This document shows positions 16,887 to 24,171 of a stretch of DNA of 64,000 nucleotides, piece by piece. The notes under the pieces were generated by a model. That model was not told the DNA's origin and did not search any database. It was given only the letters and a program-made list of their open reading frames with translations. Source of the DNA: DATLSM01 sp035534175 (GTDB taxonomy: Bacteria; Actinomycetota; Thermoleophilia; Solirubrobacterales; 70-9). How positions within the stretch are numbered: position 1 is the first letter of the stretch; each line of letters begins with the position of its first letter. The stretch is from contig DATLSM010000030.1 in NCBI GenBank assembly GCA_035534175.1, forward strand, positions 1 through 64,000, written 5' to 3'. Both the position numbers and the translations under genes were made by a program.

Positions 16887-17564
16887 TCAGCCCCCGAGCA
16901 GGTTCAGCGCCTGCTCGGCGGCGGCCTGCTCGGCCGCCTTCTTGCTCCGGCCCACCCCCTCCCCGACCCGCTCGGAGTCGACGATCGCCGCGACCTCGAA
17001 GGTCCGTCGGTGCGGTGGGCCGGTGGCGGCGAGCACCTCGTAGCTTACGCGCGACCCGCGCCGGGCGAGGAGCTCCTGCAGGGCGGACTTGAAGTCGATC
17101 CGGGTCTCGGCCGCATGCTCTATCCGCGGCTCAAATGCCGCCGCCACGGCGGCCGCCGTTGGCCCGAAGCCAAAGGCGACAAAACAGGCCCCGATCAGCG
17201 CCTCGGTGGCCTCGGGCAGTGGCCGCTCCCCGCCCAGCAGGACCTCGGCCGGGATCGCCGCCTGGAACTCCTCGGGCTCCGCCTCGCGCAGCATCTCCGG
17301 CACGCCCAGCAGGCGGCCGACCTCGGCGCAGGAGACGCCGCTGACCGCCTGGTTGTGGACCTTGGTCAGGCCGCCGGCGTCGAGGTCGGGGAAGCGGTCG
17401 AGCAGATGGGAGGCGACCGAGAGCCCCAGCACGCTGTCGCCGACGAAGGCCAGCCGCTCGAAGGAGTCGACCCGGTCCTCGGTCCAGGAGGAATGGGTCA
17501 GCGCCCTGGCGCGCAGATCCTCGGGCAAGGCCCGGATCAACTCCTCCAAACCCTCAACCGCCAC
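16887..17564 (-). CDS. rnc: Ribonuclease III
   Basis: Cuts double-stranded RNA in rRNA processing and mRNA decay. 225 residues with the signature FERLAFVGDSVLGLSVASHL, the second acidic site EATEALIGACFVAFG, and a C-terminal dsRNA-binding domain (RRTFEVAAIVDSERVGEGVG, RSKKAAEQAAAEQAL). It is downstream of acpP and upstream of smc. The DNA-glycosylase gene mutM that often lies between rnc and smc is absent. Confidence 0.95.
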   Translation of the reverse strand: MAVEGLEELIRALPEDLRARALTHSSWTEDRVDSFERLAFVGDSVLGLSVASHLLDRFPDLDAGGLTKVHNQAVSGVSCAEVGRLLGVPEMLREAEPEEFQAAIPAEVLLGGERPLPEATEALIGACFVAFGFGPTAAAVAAAFEPRIEHAAETRIDFKSALQELLARRGSRVSYEVLAATGPPHRRTFEVAAIVDSERVGEGVGRSKKAAEQAAAEQALNLLGG

Positions 17565-17669
17565 GGGGCGCCGGCTACCCGCCCGCCTCTGAGCGCGGCG
17601 GCGAGCGAAGATCCATTTCCGCCTCCCTCCTCGCGGGCGGCAGCCGATGAGGGGGGCGGGATCCGATGT

Positions 17670-17906
17670 TCATCGTTTGAGCACGAAGGCGACCGCGTCC
17701 CCGACCGTCTCGATCTTCACCGCCTGCTCCTCGGAGATGGAAATCCCGTAGCGGTCCTCCAGCTCCATGACCAGCTCGTAGAGGTCCAGGGAGTCGGCGT
17801 CGAGGTCCTCCTTGAAGCGAGTCGACTCGGAGATCCTCCCCGGCTCGACCTCCAGCTCCTCGGCCAGGTGGGAGCGGACCAGGTCGAGGACTTCATCGTG
17901 GGTCAT
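17670..17906 (-). CDS. acpP: Acyl carrier protein
   Basis: Carrier of fatty-acyl intermediates, 78 residues. The 4'-phosphopantetheine attachment Ser lies in EDLDADSLDLYELVMELE, the classic DSL motif. It follows plsX closely and precedes rnc. AGAGG lies directly before the ATG region as a ribosome-binding site. Confidence 0.96.
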   Translation of the reverse strand: MTHDEVLDLVRSHLAEELEVEPGRISESTRFKEDLDADSLDLYELVMELEDRYGISISEEQAVKIETVGDAVAFVLKR

Positions 17907-17918
17907 CCTCTGTTCCTA

Positions 17919-18941
17919 TCAGGTGTCGGCGGCGAGCGAGCCGCGCGTGGCGCCTGCCTCGCGCAGCAGCGATGCGGTTCGGTCCACCGCATCGGTCTCC
18001 ACGCAACGCGCCGCCAGGCGCACCGCGTTGGCGATCCCCTCGGCGCCCGAACTGCCGTGCCCGACGATCGCGATCCCGCGCAGGCCGAGCAGGATCGCGC
18101 CGCCGGTGGTGTCGGGGTGCAGCTCACGGCGCAGGCCGCCGAGGGCCGGGCGCAGCAACAGCCCCCCGGCGGCGGCCAGCGGGCCCGAGCGCGCCGCAGC
18201 GCGAATCGCGCCGCTCAAGGCGCCCGCCGTCCCCTCCATCAGCTTGAGCGCCACGTTGCCGGTGAAGCCATCGGTGACGACCACGTCGGCCACGGCGGCC
18301 GGCAGGTCGCGCCCCTCGACGTTGCCGATGAACTCGATCCCCCCGACCGCTGAAAGCGCCGCGTGCGCCGCGACCACCTCGCCCCGGCCCTTGCCGGGCT
18401 CCTCGCCAACCGAGAGCAGCCCGACCCGAGGCCGCCCGACCCCCAGCACCGCGGCGCTGAACGCCGCGCCGAGGAAGGCGAACTGGATCAGGTGCTGGGG
18501 GCGGGCCTCGACGTTGGCGCCGACGTCGAGGAAGAGCACCGGCTTGCCGGGGACCGGAAGCCGCACGGCCAGCGCCGGTCGCTGCACGCCGTGCAGGCGC
18601 CGCAGCCCGAAGGTCGCCGCGGCCATCGCCGCCCCGGTCGAGCCGGCGCTGGCCATCGCGCCCGAGCCTCCCTCGGCGACGTCTCGGGCCGCGCGCACGA
18701 CGGAGGCCTGCGGCCGGGAGCGGACCGCCGCAATCGGATCCTCCTGATTCGAGATCCACTCCGAGGTCGCGACCACCTCGACCCCCTGCACCCCCTCGAG
18801 GCCAAGCGCCTCGGGTGGACCGAACACCCGCACCCCGATCCCGTCGGCGGCGGCGAGCCTCGCCCCCTCGGCCAGCAGGCTGAATCCACCCTCCGCCCCG
18901 AAGCCGTCGAGGGCCACGGTCACGCCGCGCCCGGCGGGCAT
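17919..18941 (-). CDS. plsX: Phosphate acyltransferase PlsX
   Basis: Makes acyl-phosphate from acyl-ACP for phospholipid synthesis. 340 residues from the ATG at 18941, which overlaps the rpmF stop by one base (TGATG). Conserved blocks are ASAGSTGAAMAAATFGLRRL, FLDVGANVEARPQHLIQFA, VGLLSVGEEPGKG, FIGNVEGRDLP, VVTDGFTGNVALKLMEG and IVGHGSSGAEGIANAVR. The usual N-terminal DAMGGD motif is altered to DGFGAE and the segment after it is somewhat short. This is unusual but may be a lineage trait. Confidence 0.93.
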   Translation of the reverse strand: MPAGRGVTVALDGFGAEGGFSLLAEGARLAAADGIGVRVFGPPEALGLEGVQGVEVVATSEWISNQEDPIAAVRSRPQASVVRAARDVAEGGSGAMASAGSTGAAMAAATFGLRRLHGVQRPALAVRLPVPGKPVLFLDVGANVEARPQHLIQFAFLGAAFSAAVLGVGRPRVGLLSVGEEPGKGRGEVVAAHAALSAVGGIEFIGNVEGRDLPAAVADVVVTDGFTGNVALKLMEGTAGALSGAIRAAARSGPLAAAGGLLLRPALGGLRRELHPDTTGGAILLGLRGIAIVGHGSSGAEGIANAVRLAARCVETDAVDRTASLLREAGATRGSLAADT

Positions 18942-19156
18942 CACTCCTGGTTGTCGGAGGGCGCCGCGGGGGTCTCGGCGACCCGGTGAGAGATCACCTC
19001 GCGCCCGGCGTAGGTACCACAGGTGGGACAGACGCGGTGGGGCAGGCGCGGGCTGTGGCAACGCGGGCACTCGTTCAGCCGCGGCTTTGCCGCCCGGTGC
19101 GTGGCCCGCCGCTTGTCGCGCCGGGCGCTGGAGGTTCTCTTCTTCGGGACGGCCAT
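18941..19156 (-). CDS. rpmF: 50S ribosomal protein L32
   Basis: 71 residues. It starts MAVPKKRTSSARRDKRRATH and contains a zinc ribbon with two Cys pairs (CPRC and CPTC), so it is the zinc-dependent form of L32. The C-terminal tail is slightly extended and acidic. It is directly upstream of plsX, as in many bacteria, but the DUF177 gene that usually precedes it has moved to a separate, divergent unit. Confidence 0.96.
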   Translation of the reverse strand: MAVPKKRTSSARRDKRRATHRAAKPRLNECPRCHSPRLPHRVCPTCGTYAGREVISHRVAETPAAPSDNQE

Positions 19157-19176
19157 CGGTCGCGGAATGGTAGCCG

Positions 19177-19683
19177 TTAGGCAAGGTCCTGGTAGACGGC
19201 TCGGACAACTGCCAGCTCCTCAGCCTGCCAGACCACCTGCCCTCCGCACCAGCGGAGCACTCGCTCCAGACGCTGGGGCTCAAAGACGTCGCCGATCACC
19301 AGCGAGCGCGACTGCTCCCTCACGCGGCGAAAGAGGGCCTGCATTTGGCCATCGTCGAGCCGGTTGACGGAGAGGACCGAGATCACCAGGTCCCAGGGGC
19401 CGTCGGGAAGCGGGTCCTCGATCCGAGCGAGCTGGACGTCGTCATAGGTCTGGCGGGCGCGAAAGACCATGTCGGGGCTCGAGTCAAGGCCCACGACCCA
19501 GGCCTCGGGATAGGCCTCGATCAGGCGCCGGGTGGTCTCGCCGGTCCCCATTCCCAGCTCCAGCACCCGGTCGGGGGCGAAGGGGATCGCCGCCACCGTC
19601 TGCTCCTGCAGCTCGTCGTAGCGGGGCAGCTCGGCGCGAATCCGCTCCAGGTAGACCTCTGGTGTCCAGTCGAATTGGTCCAT
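19177..19683 (-). CDS. SAM-dependent methyltransferase
   Basis: Class I methyltransferase of 168 residues with unknown substrate. Motif I is VLELGMGTGETTRRL, the Asp that binds the ribose is in VVGLDSSPDMVFRAR, and LVISVLSVNRLDDGQMQALF lies where the catalytic and substrate loop is expected. It resembles the methyltransferase-12/25 group. It is the first gene of the rpmF-plsX-acpP-rnc-smc run and diverges from the DUF177 gene. Confidence 0.85.
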   Translation of the reverse strand: MDQFDWTPEVYLERIRAELPRYDELQEQTVAAIPFAPDRVLELGMGTGETTRRLIEAYPEAWVVGLDSSPDMVFRARQTYDDVQLARIEDPLPDGPWDLVISVLSVNRLDDGQMQALFRRVREQSRSLVIGDVFEPQRLERVLRWCGGQVVWQAEELAVVRAVYQDLA

Positions 19684-19713
19684 TCCGTAATCTCGTCCTT
19701 AGGGGGAGTTTCC

Positions 19714-19719
19714 ATCGTA
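19714..19719 (-). promoter_or_regulatory. Candidate -10 of the methyltransferase/rpmF unit
   Basis: TACGAT on the minus strand, 30 bases before the ATG at 19683, in the 61-base divergent gap to DUF177. No good -35 was found. Confidence 0.35.
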
Positions 19720-19733
19720 AGTCTCGGCCCAGC

Positions 19734-19747
19734 GGAGGAGCGCCATA
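19734..19747 (+). promoter_or_regulatory. Ribosome-binding site in front of an ATA start
   Basis: GGAGG, a six-base spacer, then ATA. No ATG, GTG, TTG or CTG occurs in frame between the upstream stop (19718) and ATG 19814 except well downstream of the conserved domain start, so this site decides the start of the DUF177 gene. Confidence 0.6.
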
Positions 19748-20275
19748 AAGCAAACCCCAACCACGATCGTCGACCTCTCCCGACTCTCGCTGTCTCATGG
19801 CGAGGGCCGGCAAATGGCCGTGGGGGTCCTGCTCGCCCGATTCGAGTTGGGCGGAGCGGACTACTCGGCGGGGCGGGGGAGAATCGAGGCCCGCCTCGAC
19901 GTCTCCCGGACCAGCGGTGGCCACGCCCTTCGCCTTCGCTTCCCGGTCGAGGTGGAAGGCCCCTGCATGCGCTGCCTGGGCCCAGCCGCGCTGGAGCTCG
20001 AGATTGACGCCCGCGAGGTCGACCATCACGACACCGAGGACGAGGAGCTGCTCAGCCCCTACGTCGAGGAGGATGAGCTCGACCTGGGCCGCTGGGCCCA
20101 GGACGCGATCGCCCTTGCCCTACCGGCGCAGCTCCTCTGCCGCCCCGACTGCGCCGGCCTCTGCCCGGTGTGCGGGGAGTCTTTGAACGGCTCCGACCCG
20201 GCGACACACGCCCACCGCACGGGCATCGACCCCCGCTGGGACAAACTCAAAGAGCTGGGAGCGAAGCCGCGCTAG
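19745..20275 (+). CDS. yceD: DUF177 / YceD family protein
   Basis: YceD/DUF177 proteins accompany rpmF and are linked to 23S rRNA/large-subunit biogenesis. Four Cys are visible: GPCMRCLGPA, then LCRPDCAGLCPVCG. The first ATG (19814) would cut off the conserved N-terminus. In-frame sequence upstream reads TIVDLSRLSLSHGEG, a typical family start. The only plausible initiation site is ATA at 19745, which has a strong GGAGG at 19734-19738 spaced six bases away. I therefore annotate 176 residues from ATA; an ATG-to-ATA sequencing error or mutation is the alternative. Unlike most genomes, it is on the opposite strand from rpmF. Confidence 0.8.
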   Translation: MKQTPTTIVDLSRLSLSHGEGRQMAVGVLLARFELGGADYSAGRGRIEARLDVSRTSGGHALRLRFPVEVEGPCMRCLGPAALELEIDAREVDHHDTEDEELLSPYVEEDELDLGRWAQDAIALALPAQLLCRPDCAGLCPVCGESLNGSDPATHAHRTGIDPRWDKLKELGAKPR

Positions 20276-20288
20276 GCACGCCCACCGA

Positions 20289-20302
20289 GGGCCGAGCGGC
20301 CC
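20289..20302. terminator. Hairpin between DUF177 and the DivIVA-like gene
   Basis: GGGCC-GAGC-GGCCC in the 30-base gap between two convergent genes. It is short and has no T tract. Confidence 0.4.
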
Positions 20303-20305
20303 CGG

Positions 20306-20782
20306 TTAGGGCTGCTCCAGCTCCGCAGCCGGCTCTTCGTCGCGGCCGGCGAGGCGGTCGCGGCCCCGCTGCACGGCCGCCAGGAACTTCTGCAGGTTGA
20401 CCTCCAGGGTGTTGAGGATCTCGTCGGCGTAGTCCTCGGCGCCGAGGCGGATCTCCCGCTCGCGGGTCCGCGCATCCTCGACGATCTCATCGGCGGCGCG
20501 CTCGGCCTGCTTGGTGACCTCCTCATCGGAGATCAGCCTGGCCTGCTGCTCGCGGGCCTCGCGCACGACCCGCTCCGCCTCCCGTTTCGCCTCGGCGAGC
20601 ATCTCCTGGCGCTCCTTGACGATCCAGCGGGCCTGCTTGATCTCCTCGGGGATCGTAGCCCGCATCTGGTCCAGGAGGTCATAGATCTCCTCGCGGTCCA
20701 CGCGCACCTGGTCCGTCAGCGGGACGGGACGGGCGTTGTGGACGACGTCGTCCAGCTTGTCTATGAGGACCAGAACGTCCAT
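20306..20782 (-). CDS. DivIVA-like coiled-coil protein
   Basis: 158 residues, mostly alpha-helical coiled coil (EEIYDLLDQMRATIPEEIKQ, then long Glu/Arg/Ala heptads to about residue 135). The N-terminal MDVLVLIDKLDDVVHNARPVP is typical of the small DivIVA/ATP-synthase-b-like proteins next to coaD in actinobacteria. It has no enzymatic motif and no membrane segment. A structural role at the cell pole or envelope is known for larger relatives; here it is inferred only. TAGGCT lies 12 bases before the ATG, so it can be transcribed separately from coaD. Confidence 0.8.
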   Translation of the reverse strand: MDVLVLIDKLDDVVHNARPVPLTDQVRVDREEIYDLLDQMRATIPEEIKQARWIVKERQEMLAEAKREAERVVREAREQQARLISDEEVTKQAERAADEIVEDARTREREIRLGAEDYADEILNTLEVNLQKFLAAVQRGRDRLAGRDEEPAAELEQP

Positions 20783-20794
20783 CAGCAGGTCGTA

Positions 20795-20800
20795 AGCCTA
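20795..20800 (-). promoter_or_regulatory. Candidate -10 of the DivIVA-like gene
   Basis: TAGGCT, 12 bases before the ATG at 20782, predicting a leader of about five bases. The same hexamer serves thiD, metK and trpS. Confidence 0.45.
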
Positions 20801-20886
20801 CGTGTCGGCGGCAACTTTGGTGAAGAAGCCGTTATTTCGCCGGCTTTTTGCAAACTCTCGCCCACAGAACCTCCGAACCCGGCAGC

Positions 20887-21387
20887 CTATCTGTCGCCGA
20901 ACCGCGCCGCCAGGGCGGCGGCGACCGGCGCCGGCACCAGGTCGGAGACGTCGCCGCTGAAGGTGGCCATTTCCTTCACCCCGGTGGAAGAGAGAAAGCT
21001 GTAGTGGGGAGAGGCGATCACATAGACGCTCTCGATCCCGGGATCCAGCTTGCGGTTGAGCTGGGCCATCTCAAACTCATACTCAAAGTCAGAGATTGCC
21101 CGCAGCCCCTTGACGATCACCGTGGCGTTGTTTTCGCGGGCGAACTCGACCAGCAGGTTGGAGAAGATCCTCACCTCGACGTTGGCCAGGTCTGCCGTCG
21201 CCTCACCGATGAACGCCTCCCGCTCGGGCGCGGTGAACAGCGTCCGCTCCTTGCGCAGCGGGTTGTTGACCACGCCGACCACCACCCGCTCAAAGACCTG
21301 GGCGGTGCGAGTGATGATGTCGATGTGGCCGTTGGTCACCGGGTCATAGCTGCCCGGGCAGACCACGATGCCATTGCGCTCGCTCAT
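20887..21387 (-). CDS. coaD: Phosphopantetheine adenylyltransferase
   Basis: Penultimate step of coenzyme A synthesis. 166 residues. The nucleotidyltransferase loop CPGSYDPVTNGHIDII, the RT/R-containing LRAISDFEYEFEMAQLN, and YSFLSSTGVKEMATF are all intact. The start overlaps the rsmD stop by four bases, so the two genes are coupled, a common bacterial pair. Confidence 0.96.
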   Translation of the reverse strand: MSERNGIVVCPGSYDPVTNGHIDIITRTAQVFERVVVGVVNNPLRKERTLFTAPEREAFIGEATADLANVEVRIFSNLLVEFARENNATVIVKGLRAISDFEYEFEMAQLNRKLDPGIESVYVIASPHYSFLSSTGVKEMATFSGDVSDLVPAPVAAALAARFGDR

Positions 21388-21935
21388 CGACTCACCGCCT
21401 GGCCATAGATGGAGACATCGGCGGCGCCGTAGCGGCGCTGGCGCAGGCGCTCCAGCGAGTCCAGGCGCAGCGGGTTGCCGGCGCCGCTCTCCACCACGAT
21501 TCGCCCCCCGGGGGCCAGCAGGCGTGGCAGATGGTTGTCGAGCTCAGGTCCCACGCGGTCGGCGAGTCTATAGGGGGGATCGACGAAGACCAGGTCAAAG
21601 CGGGGCGGGTCGGGGGCCTCGGCGACGCCGAGGAGCCAGCGCCCAGCCTCGGCGCGAACCAGCTGCGAGCGCTCGCCAAGGCCGAGGCGCTGGAGATTGC
21701 CGAGCGCCGGCCTGGTCTCGCGATCGACCAAAACGGCGTGCGCCGCGCCGCGCGAGAGCGCCTCGATCGCCAGGGCGCCGGTACCGCAGTAGAGGTCAAG
21801 GACGCGGGCCCCGGGCGGCGTCTCCCCCAGGGCGGAGAAGATCGCCTCGCGCACCCGGTCTGAGGTCGGCCGCACCTTCCAGCCGCGCGGGGCCGCCAGC
21901 GTCTGCCCCCGCAGCTCTCCCGCGATTACGCGCAT
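21384..21935 (-). CDS. rsmD: 16S rRNA (guanine966-N2)-methyltransferase
   Basis: 183 residues. It begins MRVIAGELRGQTLAAPRG, then RPTSDRVREAIFSAL, both diagnostic for RsmD. The SAM motif is VLDLYCGTGALAIEAL and the N6/N2-amino catalytic motif is FVDPPY. It is coupled to coaD and lies downstream of recG. Confidence 0.95.
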   Translation of the reverse strand: MRVIAGELRGQTLAAPRGWKVRPTSDRVREAIFSALGETPPGARVLDLYCGTGALAIEALSRGAAHAVLVDRETRPALGNLQRLGLGERSQLVRAEAGRWLLGVAEAPDPPRFDLVFVDPPYRLADRVGPELDNHLPRLLAPGGRIVVESGAGNPLRLDSLERLRQRRYGAADVSIYGQAVSR

Positions 21936-22011
21936 CGCCCCGGATCGGTGCCGGCGCTCCTCACCCCGGCTGCCCTCATGCCCCGCGGCGCGACGATCGG
22001 CGGACGCCGCC

Positions 22012-24171
22012 TCACAGCGGGATCAGATCGCTTTGCCCGGCGCCGAAGCGGCGCCGGGCGGCCTCCATCAGCGGGCCGAGGGCCGGGGCGTCGAGGGAGC
22101 CGTGGCGGCGCAGCAGGGCCAGGACCTCGTCCCGCGCGGCGATCAGGGTTGGCGTGTCCTCGGGGAGGGTGGCGACTGCAAAACGCGGCAGACCGTGCTG
22201 GCGGGTACCGAGGATCTCCCCCTCCCCGCGCAGGCCGAGGTCGATCTCGGCAAGCTTGAAGCCATCGCCCTCTCGCGCCACGGCCTGCAGACGGCGCCGC
22301 GCCAGCTCCCCCGCCCGCTCGCTGAAGAGCAGGCACTCAGAGGGGTGCTCCCCCCTCCCCACCCGACCGCGCAGCTGGTGCAGCTGGGAGACGCCGTAGC
22401 GCTCGGCCCCCTCGATCAGCATCACCGTCGCGTTGGGCACGTCGATCCCGACCTCGATCACCGTGGTCGCAACCAGCACGTCGGTTGCGCCGCGGACAAA
22501 CGCCTCCATCGCCTGGGCCTTGCGAGCGGAGGGCATCTGGCCGTGGATCACGCCCAGCTCAAAGCCCTCAAGATCCTCCGCCGCCAGGCGCGCGGCCTCC
22601 ACCTCGGCGGCCCTGCCCGCCAACTTCTCGGACTCCTCGACCAGGGGGCAGACGACGTAGGCCTGGCGTCCCTGGCGCAGCCGCTGGCGCACGAACTCGT
22701 AGGCCTTGGCCCGACCCTCCTCCTCCACCACCCGCGTCCGCACCGGCGCTCGCCCGGCCGGCAGCTGCCGCAGCGCGGTCATGTCCAGGTCGCCGTAGGC
22801 GGTCAGCGAGAGCGTCCGCGGGATCGGCGTCGCGGTCATGTGCAGCACGTGCGGGGCCATCCCCTCCACCCCCTTGGAGTCCAGGGCCCGGCGCTGCTCG
22901 ACCCCGAACCGGTGCTGCTCATCGACCACACAGAGGCCGAGCCGGGCGAACCGCACGGCGGGATCGATCAGGGCGTGGGTGCCGAGGACCAGGCCCAGCT
23001 CGCCGCTGGCCAGCCGCTCATGCGCCTCCCTGCGCCTCGGCGCCGGCGTCGCTCCGGTCAGCAGGGCGAACGGTGTGGCCGCCGCCGCCAGCAGCTGACC
23101 CAGGGTCCCGGCGTGCTGTTCGGCGAGCGTCTCGGTCGGCGCCATCAGGGCCGCCTGGAAGCCCGCTTCCAGCGCCCGCAGCATGGAGTAAAGGGCCACC
23201 ACCGTCTTCCCCGAGCCCACCTCGCCCATCAGCAGCCGCTGCATCGGCTGGCCGGAGTCCAGGTCGCGATCGATCTCCTCGAAGGCCCGCAGCTGATCCC
23301 CGGTCGGGGCGAAGGGCAGGGACTCGATCCAGCGCTCCACCATCGCTCCCGGCTTGCCCAGCCGCGGCGCCGGCCGAGCCACCCGACGCGCCCTTTTTCG
23401 CACCGTCAAAACCGCCTGGTAGAGGAACAGCTCTTCGAAACCCAGCCGACGGCGAGATTCCACCACGTCGGCCTCGCTCTGGGGAAAGTGAACGGCCCGG
23501 ATCGCATCCCCCACCCCGGCCAACCGCCGCCGCGCCCGCAACTCCGCCGGCAGTCCCTCGATCGCGTTGGAAGCCAACCCGCTCGCCTCCTTGACCCAAT
23601 CCCGTATGCGCTGGGCTTTCAGCCGCTCGGTCGCCGGATGCACGGGCACCAGCTCCCCCCCGCGGGGGCCCTCTTGGGGCGGCTCCCCGCTGGCCCGCGG
23701 GTCAGCCTCCACGAACTCGTGTTCGGAGACCCGGAAACCACGTTTGTCCCTCGAGCCGGTGAGCAGCAGCGCCGTTCCCGGCGTCAGTTTCGCCCCCACC
23801 CACGGCTGGTTGAACCAGGTGGCCCTGATCGAGCCCGACTGGTCGCCGACCTTGACCGAGAGGATCGAGAGGCCGCGCCGGCGGAACTGGCTCGGCCTGG
23901 CGCCGAGCACCTCGACCGCCACGGTGGCCCGGCGCCCCGGCTCCAGCACCCCCAGCGGTTCGATCGTCCGATCGCGGTGGCTGTGGGGGAAGCGCATCAG
24001 CAGATCGCCGACCGAGGAGATGCCGCCCTCGGCGGCGGCCTCGGCGAGCCTCGGCCCGACCCCCTCCAGGGCCCTCAGCGAGACGTCCAGGACGCTCGGG
24101 CGCGGCCAGTGCACGGGTGCCTGGCGCAGCCGCGCCCGGTCCACCCGGGAGGCACCGGCGAAGGAGCGCAC
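22012..24171 (-). CDS. recG: ATP-dependent DNA helicase RecG
   Basis: Branch-migrating helicase that remodels stalled replication forks and Holliday junctions. About 719 residues when started at GTG 24171, whose first base overlaps the stop of the preceding gene (TAGTG). An N-terminal wedge/OB domain is followed by helicase motif I GEVGSGKTVVALYSMLRA, DEQH box in CVVDEQHRFGVEQRR, HMTATPIPRTLSLTAYGDL and the C-terminal TRG-like segment around YGVSQLHQLRGRVGRGEHPS. It lies between a fakA-like gene and rsmD, the usual actinobacterial and firmicute order. Confidence 0.95.
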   Translation of the reverse strand: MRSFAGASRVDRARLRQAPVHWPRPSVLDVSLRALEGVGPRLAEAAAEGGISSVGDLLMRFPHSHRDRTIEPLGVLEPGRRATVAVEVLGARPSQFRRRGLSILSVKVGDQSGSIRATWFNQPWVGAKLTPGTALLLTGSRDKRGFRVSEHEFVEADPRASGEPPQEGPRGGELVPVHPATERLKAQRIRDWVKEASGLASNAIEGLPAELRARRRLAGVGDAIRAVHFPQSEADVVESRRRLGFEELFLYQAVLTVRKRARRVARPAPRLGKPGAMVERWIESLPFAPTGDQLRAFEEIDRDLDSGQPMQRLLMGEVGSGKTVVALYSMLRALEAGFQAALMAPTETLAEQHAGTLGQLLAAAATPFALLTGATPAPRRREAHERLASGELGLVLGTHALIDPAVRFARLGLCVVDEQHRFGVEQRRALDSKGVEGMAPHVLHMTATPIPRTLSLTAYGDLDMTALRQLPAGRAPVRTRVVEEEGRAKAYEFVRQRLRQGRQAYVVCPLVEESEKLAGRAAEVEAARLAAEDLEGFELGVIHGQMPSARKAQAMEAFVRGATDVLVATTVIEVGIDVPNATVMLIEGAERYGVSQLHQLRGRVGRGEHPSECLLFSERAGELARRRLQAVAREGDGFKLAEIDLGLRGEGEILGTRQHGLPRFAVATLPEDTPTLIAARDEVLALLRRHGSLDAPALGPLMEAARRRFGAGQSDLIPL

